A stretch of DNA of 47,153 nt, taken from the NCBI GenBank assembly GCA_016930875.1, contig JAFGFW010000041.1, positions 1-47,153 of the forward strand. The letters are read 5' to 3'. Made by a program: the position numbers and the translations under genes. This document shows positions 31,594-39,350 of the stretch, in pieces. The notes beneath the pieces were generated by a model. It was given only the letters and a program-made list of their open reading frames with translations. It searched no databases and was not told the DNA's origin. The first letter of the stretch is position 1, and each line of letters opens with the position of its first letter. The DNA is from Deltaproteobacteria bacterium. Its GTDB lineage: Bacteria; Desulfobacterota; Desulfobacteria; Desulfobacterales; C00003060.

Positions 31594-32778
31594 TCAGGTA
31601 CAATCATGTCGCCGAAGGCAACCTGGTGATCCCGGCTCTACTGCTACCCTTTCGGGGTCATTATGCTTACTTTCCTCAATTGCGCATTCTTTAATCTTGT
31701 AAAGAAGGGTTCTGTAGCTAATTTTTAGCAAAGCTGCCGCTTTCCTGCGATTCCAGTCAGTGTAGCAAAGTACATCAGCAATGGCATCCCTCTCGGCCTT
31801 GCGCGAAGCTTTCTTGCTGACATCCTTTAAGCTGTATTGTGTCAGCAGCTTGGCCGCGATCTCAGTCACAGCCCCTGTAGTCATCATAGGTCCCCTCCCA
31901 TTCCGCGGTTCCCCTGAAGGAGCATGATTTCTGGTCTTTTCATAAAAGATCTCCTCGTTTCCGAGCGCAGTGATGGTTTGGACAACATTTTCCAGTTCGC
32001 GAACGTTTCCAGGCCACCAATACTCATAAAACTGCTTTCGGACTTGGTCGGAAAGAGGCTTATACTCCGTGCCATAGCGGGCCGCATATTTCCTCAGGAA
32101 GTGGTGGCACAGCAAATTAATGTCGTCCCTGCGTTCCCTTAGGGGCGGGATATGAATGGAGACAACGCTCAGGCGATAATAAAGGTCCAATCTGAAGCGC
32201 CTCCGGGAAAGCATCTGACCAAGGTTGGCGTTAGTAGTTGCCAGGACGCGGGCATCTATTCTTGTATTGGTAGTGCTCCCCAGAGGTGAAAATTCGTTAT
32301 CCTCAAGCACCTGTAGCAGCTTGGCTTGCATAGGCAAGTGAGTTTCCCCGATCTCATCCAAAAGGATGGTGCCTGAGTGAGCCAGTTGGAACTTTCCCGG
32401 CTTTTTCTTGAAGGCCCCAGTGAAGGCCCCTTTTTCAAATCCAAACAATTCACTTTCAAAAAGATCTGTCGGCAATGCAGCACTGTTGACCTTGATGAAG
32501 GGTTTTTGTGCACGGGGCGAACACTTGTGAATTGCACGGGCTACCAGTTCTTTGCCTGTCCCACTCTCGCCGGTGATGAGCACGGTCAAATCACATTGGC
32601 CCAAGCGCAAAATGTGGCGCTTTATTTGCGCCATAGCCGGGGCCTGCCCAACAATAGTACTGTCCAATTCCTCGTCATCCTGATCCGGCGATCCCTTGAT
32701 AGGCTTTTCCATAGCCAGATTCAAACAATCAGGATGGAAATTACTACGAGGGAAAAACACACGAGCAGTGCTTGGCAT
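31594..32778 (-). CDS. Sigma-54-dependent transcriptional activator (NtrC type, no receiver)
   Basis: A 394-residue activator: a short N-terminal region of about 40 residues without receiver, PAS or GAF domain, an AAA+ domain with Walker A GESGTGKE (70-77), the sigma-54 contact loop GAFTGA (117-122), Walker B ILLDEIGE, arginine finger region LRERRDDI, and a Fis-type helix-turn-helix near the C-terminus (NRRKAAALLKISYRTLLYKIKE). Lacking a sensor domain, it may be controlled by a partner protein or by its own level. GGAGGACGTAGC precedes the ATG. Target sites may be the inverted repeats just beyond its stop. Confidence 0.93.
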   Translation of the reverse strand: MPSTARVFFPRSNFHPDCLNLAMEKPIKGSPDQDDEELDSTIVGQAPAMAQIKRHILRLGQCDLTVLITGESGTGKELVARAIHKCSPRAQKPFIKVNSAALPTDLFESELFGFEKGAFTGAFKKKPGKFQLAHSGTILLDEIGETHLPMQAKLLQVLEDNEFSPLGSTTNTRIDARVLATTNANLGQMLSRRRFRLDLYYRLSVVSIHIPPLRERRDDINLLCHHFLRKYAARYGTEYKPLSDQVRKQFYEYWWPGNVRELENVVQTITALGNEEIFYEKTRNHAPSGEPRNGRGPMMTTGAVTEIAAKLLTQYSLKDVSKKASRKAERDAIADVLCYTDWNRRKAAALLKISYRTLLYKIKECAIEESKHNDPERVAVEPGSPGCLRRHDCT

Positions 32779-33063
32779 GCTACGTCCTCCAAGGGTTCTT
32801 CGCCCTTGCGGATCAAGAAAATCAGAGATCCTTTGTATCGTGACCAGATACCTCAGCCAAAGCCCCTGTCCGCCCCAAAGAGGGTGATTGAGCGCAGAAA
32901 CAGCAGGTGACGACTATGGTGTTTGATGCTTGTTACCGTTTCCCAAGGCCACTGTATCCTGGAAAAATATCGGTTCAGCGGCCGCCTCTGGCAGACTCTT
33001 AGTTATTAATAATACGTCTTGTAAAATAAACAATGTTAGTGGATAACTATTCTCCCCAAAAAG
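32779..33063. other. Intergenic region between activator and Fur genes
   Basis: About 285 bases without a convincing frame on either strand. An AT-rich stretch near 33000-33050 (TTATTAATAATACG) could contain the promoter for the activator gene, but I see no clear match to a consensus. Confidence 0.4.
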
Positions 33064-33101
33064 CAAAAAAAAAGGAGCGCCCAAATGTCGAGCTACTCCT
33101 T
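33064..33101 (-). terminator. Intrinsic terminator of the Fur-family gene
   Basis: On the minus strand AAGGAG (33096-33101) pairs with CTCCTT (33072-33077), with further GC pairing inside, followed directly by a run of nine T. The stem includes the fur stop codon. Confidence 0.75.
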
Positions 33102-33533
33102 CTCCTGACACTTGCGGCAGATGCCGAAAAAGTCGAGACGATGGCTCACGATCCGATAGCCCGTTTTTTTTGATACCTCTTCGCACAGTCCAGTCACGTC
33201 GCCGACATCCGCATCAACGATGTTTCTGCACTGCAAGCATATGAGATGCGGGTGCGGATGTGGGTTTCTCCCATCATAGCGGCAACCCATACCACCAAAG
33301 CTGAGTTCCATAACCTGTCCCATCTCTTTGAGCAACGTTACAGTCTTGTATATAGTGGCCAGGCTGGTCATCGGAAAATCCCCTCTTACGCGCTCGTAAA
33401 TCCCTTCCACACCGGGATGCTTCTGGCTAGCGGCCAGAATCCTCAGCACAGCAAGCCTCTGAGGGGTCAAACGATAGCCCTCTTCTCTCAATCTAGCAAT
33501 CATTTCATCCAGACGTGTGTCAAGATCAGCCAC
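33093..33533 (-). CDS. Fur-family regulator, PerR-like
   Basis: A 146-residue Fur-family protein: winged helix (YRLTPQRLAVLRIL, TSLATIYKTVTLL), dimer domain with the His-rich PHPHPHLICLQC, and zinc site cysteines C99/C102 and C139/C142 (GICRKC). The layout suits PerR/Fur; the regulatory metal residues cannot be assigned safely. It probably controls peroxide or iron genes, fitting the neighbouring oxygen-defence run. I chose the GTG at 33533 with AAGGAGG ten bases upstream; the longer frame from 33677 lacks family similarity before that point. A palindrome lies 93 bases upstream. Confidence 0.9.
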   Translation of the reverse strand: MADLDTRLDEMIARLREEGYRLTPQRLAVLRILAASQKHPGVEGIYERVRGDFPMTSLATIYKTVTLLKEMGQVMELSFGGMGCRYDGRNPHPHPHLICLQCRNIVDADVGDVTGLCEEVSKKTGYRIVSHRLDFFGICRKCQEKE

Positions 33534-33625
33534 AGGCTTGGAGCCTCCTTGCGGCGGACTTCTTTGGCCAGAAAAAGTGTGTATAGAGAAAAGTTTTAGT
33601 TCTTTCCAAATAATAGCTTTCCATA

Positions 33626-33638
33626 AGATTGTCAATCT
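33626..33638. promoter_or_regulatory. Possible operator upstream of the Fur-family gene
   Basis: AGATTGTCAATCT is a perfect 6-1-6 inverted repeat in an AT-rich leader. Its size and odd centre recall Fur/PerR half-site symmetry, but the sequence is not a clear match to a known box. Confidence 0.35.
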
Positions 33639-33677
33639 GTTCGTAGTAATCTTGGTAAAAGGGGCTATAGGAGGCAA

Positions 33678-33709
33678 AATGTGTCTCGTGAGAAATCCGG
33701 AAGACGGAA
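33678..33709. repeat. Second copy of the TGTCTCGTGAGA region
   Basis: Bases 33678-33709 match 31545-31576 at 29 of 32 positions, including the dyad TGTCTC-GT-GAGAAA (33682-33695). The two copies flank the sigma-54 activator and Fur genes. A plus-strand frame from 33679 with AGGAGG upstream runs to 34035 but crosses the repeat element at 33874, has no recognisable family and is probably not a gene. Confidence 0.6.
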
Positions 33710-33873
33710 AAAAGACAGAAGGTCATATGAGGAAGAATTTGGCTTGCCGCAGACGTATACCCTCTGATACAAAGAAGGTACGTAACAGATCGCACAAGGC
33801 TCGGATCAATGAAAATCCTTTCTCATCGACACGCGAGTTCATTCCTTCATGGGCACAAGATGTGTTGGTTAAG

Positions 33874-34031
33874 GGTTCGCGAAGAAATACATTGACATTT
33901 TCAGGAGTCGAGGCGCGAGGAGGGCGAATAGCAAGCCATTTAACCGACGAGCAACGCAGCCAAGTGGGATGGACCTGCCTGCCGGCAGGCAGGTCGGCGC
34001 ATCAAAATGTGAAGTTATTTTTGAGCGAGCC
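33874..34031. repeat. Inverted-repeat element with central 22-bp palindrome
   Basis: The left end (GGTTCGCGAAGAAATACATT, 33874 on) and the right end (reverse complement GGCTCGCTCAAAAATAACTT, ending 34031) are imperfect terminal inverted repeats of about 30 bases, both leading into ACATTTT. Inside, 33973-33994 is a perfect 22-bp palindrome centred on GCCGGC. It has no coding capacity and looks like a miniature mobile element just before the glycosyltransferase. Confidence 0.6.
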
Positions 34032-34047
34032 CTAAGTTCACGGCCTT

Positions 34048-34722
34048 ATGAAGCTATCCATTATCATACCTGCACTGAACGAAGCGCAGATATTGGGAAA
34101 CACCCTCGAAAGCCTTAAGGGGCCACCTGCCGAGATCATTGTAGTGGACGGCGGCAGCAGGGACGGTACTGTTGAGGTGGCCCGTCAATACACCTCGCAC
34201 GTTCTCGTTGCGCGCGCAGGTCGCGGCTTTCAGCAAGACACAGGGGCACGTCAATCACATGGCAGCGTGCTGGTTTTTCTCCATGCAGACACACAACTGC
34301 CCGGAAAGTATCCGCATCTCATTCATCAAGCATTGCATGATCCGGGCGTCATTTTTGGCGCCTTTTCCCTGGGCATTCACCGATCCACACCTGTCTTAGA
34401 TTTTATTGCATTCATGGCCAACTTGCGATCGCGGCTTTTAAAGCTGCCATATGGAGACCAAGCCCTCTTTGTGCGACGAGACTCCTACTTCCAAGTGGGC
34501 GGATTTCAAGATTGGTCCATCATGGAAGACGTGGACCTCGTTCGTCGGTTGAACCGCGTTGGAGGCTTCAGGCTGGCCCATAGCTCAGTACAGACATCGG
34601 CCCGACGCTGGGAAAGGGAAAACTTGATTTTCACAACGTTGAGGAATTGGTCCCTAATGATTCGATACTACATGAGAGTCCCTCCACTGGCCTTGGCCCG
34701 CCATTATCCCGACACCCGATAG
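34048..34722 (+). CDS. Glycosyltransferase, rSAM/selenodomain-associated transferase 2 type (TIGR04283)
   Basis: A 224-residue GT2-fold protein: N-terminal LSIIIPALNEAQIL, VDGGSRDGTVEVA, HADTQLP (the D-x-D-like metal site) and EDVDLVRRL. Short length and pattern fit the TIGR04283 family, named for its co-occurrence with radical SAM and selenium-related domains. It is cytoplasmic, possibly membrane-associated, and the sugar and acceptor are unknown. The ribosome site is weak. It is the first plus-strand gene and stands alone, with 250 bases of featureless sequence after it. Its name links it loosely to the selenoproteins found elsewhere in the window. Confidence 0.85.
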   Translation: MKLSIIIPALNEAQILGNTLESLKGPPAEIIVVDGGSRDGTVEVARQYTSHVLVARAGRGFQQDTGARQSHGSVLVFLHADTQLPGKYPHLIHQALHDPGVIFGAFSLGIHRSTPVLDFIAFMANLRSRLLKLPYGDQALFVRRDSYFQVGGFQDWSIMEDVDLVRRLNRVGGFRLAHSSVQTSARRWERENLIFTTLRNWSLMIRYYMRVPPLALARHYPDTR

Positions 34723-34971
34723 GAACGGCCTGAATATATTCTATTTATCCATCCCCAATGAATTAAGCTAAGCGTGGCTAATCGCCTGTCAAGGAAGTTG
34801 AGCGGTTGCCGGTTAGATGAGAGCTGTTGGCCGGGATCTTTTTGCCGAGACAAAACCTCATCCATGTCAAACCAACTCGGCGCCTTGACTTATCAAAGCG
34901 CAGTATTGGGTTTCCAAAGTAAGTCCTCAACTAAAATGTCTATTTTTCTATCTGCAGAAAAGGGGATTTGT

Positions 34972-35476
34972 ATGTCAAACCGGTTGCCCATTTTTCTAAT
35001 GTATATAGGTATCATTGTAGTGATTGCTCTCTGTACTGCTGATAAGCAAACAGAAACGTTGGCGGAACAGATTCTTGAACCTCCCGCTGAGAAGGAGTCA
35101 AACACGCTTGACAAGATAGTGAAAAGCGATGAAGACTGGAGGAGGATACTGACACCTGAGCAATACAGAATTACTCGCAGAAAAGGAACTGAACGATCCT
35201 TCACAGGAAAATACCACAACTTTAAAGGGAAAGGAATATATCAGTATGTATGTTGTGGCTTGGACCTCTTTAGTTCAGAAGCAAAGTTTGATTCCGGGAC
35301 AGGTTGGCCCAGCTTTTAGGCGCCGATATCAGAGGGTCACATAAAAACGGCGGCAGATAATAGCCTTTTTGTGAAAAGGACTGAGGTATTGTGTAAGAGA
35401 TGTGACGCCCATCTCGGACATGTGTTCAGTGACGGCCCTCCACCAACGGGAGTTCGTTACTGTATTAATTCAGTTG
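34972..35476 (+). pseudogene. msrB: Methionine sulfoxide reductase B, interrupted by TAG
   Basis: The frame from ATG 34972 (AAAAGGGGATTTG upstream) has a signal-anchor (LPIFLMYIGIIVVIAL), then MsrB: LTPEQYRITRRKGTE, YVCCGLDLF, GTGWPSF, followed by TAG at 35317-35319. The same frame continues with [40 protein letters not shown], including the zinc cysteines and catalytic Cys. Relatives have Trp or Tyr at the TAG position, so one substitution explains it. After RYCINS homology ends at a junction with a zwf fragment near 35476. I call it a decaying gene; amber read-through as pyrrolysine is possible but unsupported here. Confidence 0.8.
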
Positions 35477-35818
35477 CACTACGAAAGAATCACCTTGACG
35501 TTTCAGACAAAGCTTCCTGGTGCAAAAGTTTGCCTGCAACCGGTGACCATGGATTGTCATTACAGTTCCGTTAAAAAAGCCTTATTTTTGGACGCTTACG
35601 AAAAGGTCATGTCGGATTGTCTGCTGGGGGACCATATGTTGTTCGTCCGGCAGGACGGAGTGGAGCAGTGCTGGGCTTTTCTCTCGCCGATTCTGGATGC
35701 CTGTGAAAGATGTAAAGATCGTGAACAAAAGCTCCGTTTTTACAATGCAGGGACATGGGGGCCCCAGGAGGCTGATGACCGGTTAACAGGTGACAGCCGT
35801 GCATGGCGGGATGTTTAA
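35477..35818 (+). pseudogene. Glucose-6-phosphate dehydrogenase C-terminal fragment
   Basis: In a different frame from msrB the sequence reads [45 protein letters not shown] and FYNAGTWGPQEADDRL: the C-terminal fifth of glucose-6-phosphate dehydrogenase, ending at TAA. No start or N-terminal part is present. The abrupt join to msrB marks a deletion junction. Confidence 0.8.
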
Positions 35819-35845
35819 TTTTCATCCATAAGAGGGGTACAGCGG

Positions 35846-37282
35846 ATGTCAAAGTACGATTATGACATGATCATTATTGGGGGAGGTGCGGCAGGCTTAA
35901 CCGTAGCGGCCGGAGCGGCTCAGCTTGGGGCAAAGACAGCCTTGATCGAAAAAGATAAACTAGGAGGAGACTGTCTGTACTACGGCTGTGTCCCCAGTAA
36001 AACCCTGATAAAGACGGCAAAGGTCTACCACTATGCAAGAAACTTGAAGGCCTTTGGCTTGCCGGAGGTAGATGTCCCCCCCTGCGACCTGAAATCGGTC
36101 ATGAATCATGTTAGAGAGGTGATTGATAAGGCAGCGATACACGATTCTGTGGAGCGATTTGAAAGCTTGGGTGTAGACGTGATTTTTGGGAGTGCGGAGT
36201 TTGTGTCCGAACACGAGGTGAAGGTAAACGCAAAAACGTTGTCCGGCAGCCGCTTCACGATTGCTACGGGAAGCAGCCCCATGGTTTTTCCTATTGAAGG
36301 ATTGCAACAGATAGGTTTTATTACTAATGTTGAGACCTTCTCCCTGGAAGAGCTACCCCCCCTACTCGTGGTCCTTGGCGCAGGTCCCATTGGTGCGGAA
36401 CTGGCCCACGCCTTTGCCAGACTTGGGAGTACAGTTACTCTCATTGATTTAGTCGAATACCCCTTGAGTGTTGAAGACTACGATATGGCCGAAGTCGTTA
36501 TCAAACAGATGGTTAACGATGGTATATCCCTTCGGATGAGTTCAAAGGTAAAAAAGGTTCATCAAGAAGGGAACCACAAAGTAATGGTTATTGAGAACAG
36601 AGAAGGACAAGAAGAAGCCATTCAATGTGATGAGATACTGGTGGCCACAGGAAGAAGAGTTAATGTTGAAGGCTTAAATTTGGAAGCTGCAGGCGTCAGC
36701 TATACGAACAAGGGGATCGAGACAGATCTCCACATGAAGACAAGCCGGAAGCATATCTATGCCGCTGGAGACGTAAACGGCAAATTCCCCTTTACCCATA
36801 TGGCCGGGGCCGAGGGGGCGGCTATCGTGAGAAATGCCATCATGCACATCCCAGGCAAGATTGACTACAACATGACCCCATGGGTTATTTTTACGGACCC
36901 GGAAATTGCCTCCGTTGGCTACAATGAACAACGGGCCAAGAACGACGACATTGCCTACGATATCCACGTGGAAGCCTTTGAGGAGGTGGACCGTGCGTTG
37001 GCAGAAAGCGAATATCAGGGAAAGATCAAGATCCTCACCGAAGCAGGATCTGATAAAATTATTGGTGTTCAGATCGTGGGGTTGCATGCCGGGGAACTCA
37101 TCGGTTCGTCGGTCATTGCCCTAAACAAGGGCATGAAACTATCCGACCTGGCGACCCAGATTTTTGCCTATCCAACTCTATCGGAAATACACAAAAAGAG
37201 TGCCGGCAAATATTATGCCCGGAAGATTTTTAGTCCTAGAGTCAAAAGTATCTTAAAGTTTCTTTTTGGTTTTCTGGGGTAA
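35846..37282 (+). CDS. Dihydrolipoamide-dehydrogenase/mercuric-reductase-like flavoprotein
   Basis: A 478-residue pyridine nucleotide-disulfide oxidoreductase: FAD motif IIGGGAAGLT, redox disulfide C43-LYYG-C48 (GGDCLYYGCVPSK), NAD motif VLGAGPIGAELA, second FAD motif IYAAGDVNG, and a dimerisation domain. Where dihydrolipoamide dehydrogenase has the catalytic HPT-x-x-E, this protein has FAYPTLSE, so the active-site His is Tyr, as in MerA-like relatives of unknown substrate. A short hydrophobic, basic C-terminus (VKSILKFLFGFLG) could touch the membrane. It heads the plus-strand operon; such enzymes often occur with TVP38-type membrane proteins, and one is encoded five genes on. Confidence 0.9.
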   Translation: MSKYDYDMIIIGGGAAGLTVAAGAAQLGAKTALIEKDKLGGDCLYYGCVPSKTLIKTAKVYHYARNLKAFGLPEVDVPPCDLKSVMNHVREVIDKAAIHDSVERFESLGVDVIFGSAEFVSEHEVKVNAKTLSGSRFTIATGSSPMVFPIEGLQQIGFITNVETFSLEELPPLLVVLGAGPIGAELAHAFARLGSTVTLIDLVEYPLSVEDYDMAEVVIKQMVNDGISLRMSSKVKKVHQEGNHKVMVIENREGQEEAIQCDEILVATGRRVNVEGLNLEAAGVSYTNKGIETDLHMKTSRKHIYAAGDVNGKFPFTHMAGAEGAAIVRNAIMHIPGKIDYNMTPWVIFTDPEIASVGYNEQRAKNDDIAYDIHVEAFEEVDRALAESEYQGKIKILTEAGSDKIIGVQIVGLHAGELIGSSVIALNKGMKLSDLATQIFAYPTLSEIHKKSAGKYYARKIFSPRVKSILKFLFGFLG

Positions 37283-37309
37283 GGGGTTGAGTGAAAAGGG
37301 AGCCTGCGA

Positions 37310-38356
37310 GTGGCCTGGCGCATTAGTCCGAAAATTGAAGACATTCTGAAAAAGGGTGCAGGACTGGAAGGATTGAGCGATGAAGAAGCTGTCGCGCTTC
37401 TATCCCTGGAGTTGCATAGCAAAGAAGTCTACGCACTCATGGAGACGGCCAATGCCGTATCCCGTGAGCAATTCAAGGGAAAAGGCGAAAACCACTTTCA
37501 TATCGGGCTCAATGCCGAGCCTTGTCCCTTCAACTGTCGTTTCTGTTCCCTTGCCAAAGAGGCTGGCATCTTTACCGGCAACGTTGAATTCACCCGGGAA
37601 GAAGTCGTCACATGGGCCAGAATGGCCGAATCTCAACATGCCGATGCCTTGAACCTTATGACAACAGGAACCTATGGTTTCAACCGATTGCTGGAGACTG
37701 GAAGCGTATTGAATAAGGAGGTCTCGACACCTCTGGTAGCCAATACAAGAGACATAAGTCATCGGGAAGGCGAAGCGCTCCTCAAGGCCGGCTTTGTTGG
37801 AGCATATCATGCGGTGCGGTTGGGTGAGGGCAGAGACACACCCTTTAAGATCGAAAAACGTATTCGTACCATCACTGTTTTTAAAGACGTGGGACTCCTT
37901 TGGATGAATTGCGTAGAACCCGTGGGTCCTGAACACGATTTTAGAGAAATTGCCTATCTCATGGTCTTGGCACGACAATATGGCGCCACTTACAGCGGGG
38001 TGATGCGGCGGATCAACTTCCCCGGATCGCCTTTTGAAAAAGAAGGCATGATCAGCGAACTGGAAATGGCCAGAATGGTAGCCGTGAGCCGGTTGGTCAT
38101 GGGCGACGTTCCAAAGGCTCACTGTACCCACGAACCTCACTCCGCCTCGCTGCTTGCCGGGGCCAATTTGTTTTTTCCCGAGGTGGGAGCCAGCCCCCGT
38201 GACGCTAGAGCGGATACAGGGGAAGGTCGCGGGAAAAGCCTGGCGGCTTGTCGGCAGATGTTTATTGAAATGGGATGGGATCCGGATTTACCGTCCAATT
38301 GTTTTGCAGATAAGAAAAAGGACAGGAGGTACAGTCAATGGGCAAGATGCATGTGA
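37310..38356 (+). CDS. BioB-like radical SAM protein
   Basis: A 348-residue radical SAM enzyme with C72-PFN-C76-RF-C79 binding the [4Fe-4S] cluster and the biotin-synthase-like layout (helical N-terminus EEAVALLSL, HFHIGLNAEPCPFNC, then barrel strands with LMTTGTYGFN, NTRDISH, VGAYHAVRLGEGRDTPF). The C-terminal HCTHEPHSASLLAGANLFFPEVG resembles the BioB end. The 2Fe-2S ligands of true BioB are not obvious, so it is a relative rather than biotin synthase. Start is GTG at 37310 with AGGGAG upstream. The ABC transporter genes overlap and follow, so its substrate or product may be the transported compound (inference). Confidence 0.88.
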   Translation: MAWRISPKIEDILKKGAGLEGLSDEEAVALLSLELHSKEVYALMETANAVSREQFKGKGENHFHIGLNAEPCPFNCRFCSLAKEAGIFTGNVEFTREEVVTWARMAESQHADALNLMTTGTYGFNRLLETGSVLNKEVSTPLVANTRDISHREGEALLKAGFVGAYHAVRLGEGRDTPFKIEKRIRTITVFKDVGLLWMNCVEPVGPEHDFREIAYLMVLARQYGATYSGVMRRINFPGSPFEKEGMISELEMARMVAVSRLVMGDVPKAHCTHEPHSASLLAGANLFFPEVGASPRDARADTGEGRGKSLAACRQMFIEMGWDPDLPSNCFADKKKDRRYSQWARCM

Positions 38357-39318
38357 ACAGGTCAAGACAACGCCTCTGGATTCCACTTCTCCTTCTTGTG
38401 TCGCTCCTATTTGTTCATGTCCCCCCAGGCAGGTGCCAGAACGTCAAAGTGGGAACCTGGAAGACGGCTCAGACCATTCAGCCTTTTTACTATGACAAAT
38501 TCTTGCCGCCCTCTTACAACGCCTCTACCTACTCTTTTACAAACCCGGCTGATCAGAAAGTAGCCCTTCTGGCAGGCAGTCTGGATATGTGCGGGACAAC
38601 ATTGGCACATGCCATCCATGCGGCTTCAAGGGGAGAGCCCGTGGTTGTAGTGGCGGCACTGTGTAACAAATGTTCGGCCCTGGTGGTCAAGAAAGATGGC
38701 CCTGTTAGGACTGTCAAGGATCTCCGCGGCAAGAAGATCGGTTATGTTCCCGGTACAATGCACGAAATTCTTCTAAGAGAGACACTAACCCGCAATGGTC
38801 TCTCCCCGGAGAAAGATGTACATCTGACCCGGGTCGATTTTTTTGACATGGGGCTCGCTTTGGCCCGCGGGGGGATCGACGCCTTTCTGTCTGGCGAACC
38901 ATTCCCGTCGGTTGCGGTGCAACAAGGCTACGGCAAGATTCTGTCTCATCCATACTTCGGGGAGTCCATCGGGACGATCAATGCGGGCATGCTGGTTCGT
39001 CAGGAGACTATTGATCGAGATCCGGGCCGAGTCTATGATTTGGTGCTGGCCCACGCCCTGGCTACCGACTATCTCAAGGCCCACTCAAAAGAGTGGCTTA
39101 AGAAGGCATCCACATTTGGGACCCCTCTGACAGTTTTGGAGCAGGCCGCTAGCAACATGGAACTGGCGTGGGGCATGGATATGTCTTTTGTTCAGAAGGC
39201 GCGCGCCCTGGGAGAACGAATGCAGGCCTTGAGAGTCATTGATCGACAACCTGACTACGGAAAACTATTCAACCTGTCCTTTGTCGGGAAGGTCAAGGAA
39301 CATCTGGAAAAAGATTAA
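38338..39318 (+). CDS. ABC transporter substrate-binding protein (SsuA/THI5 type)
   Basis: A 326-residue periplasmic binding protein: signal peptide (LLLLVSLLFVHV, cleavage near GRCQ), then an NMT1/THI5-like domain (GTWKTAQTIQPFYYDKF, LRGKKIGYVPGTMHEILLRETL, FDMGLALARGGIDAFLSGEP). The substrate is not readable; relatives bind pyrimidines, sulfonates, nitrate or other small molecules. A C109-NK-C112 pair inside the binding domain (ALCNKCSALVV) is unusual and could bind a metal or thiol. Its ATG overlaps the radical SAM stop by 19 bases and has AGGAGGTAC upstream. Confidence 0.88.
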   Translation: MGKMHVNRSRQRLWIPLLLLVSLLFVHVPPGRCQNVKVGTWKTAQTIQPFYYDKFLPPSYNASTYSFTNPADQKVALLAGSLDMCGTTLAHAIHAASRGEPVVVVAALCNKCSALVVKKDGPVRTVKDLRGKKIGYVPGTMHEILLRETLTRNGLSPEKDVHLTRVDFFDMGLALARGGIDAFLSGEPFPSVAVQQGYGKILSHPYFGESIGTINAGMLVRQETIDRDPGRVYDLVLAHALATDYLKAHSKEWLKKASTFGTPLTVLEQAASNMELAWGMDMSFVQKARALGERMQALRVIDRQPDYGKLFNLSFVGKVKEHLEKD

Positions 39319-39350
39319 ACGACTACGGAGGTCGGGGACGGGGATAGCAC

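Noticed and set aside
33679-34035. Plus-strand open frame of 118 codons with AGGAGG before its ATG
   Set aside because: It runs through the inverted-repeat element and the palindrome, has no recognisable domain and odd composition.
35317-35319. Pyrrolysine in MsrB as a firm call
   Set aside because: The 3' end of the gene is already lost at the zwf junction, so a nonsense mutation in a decaying gene is simpler.
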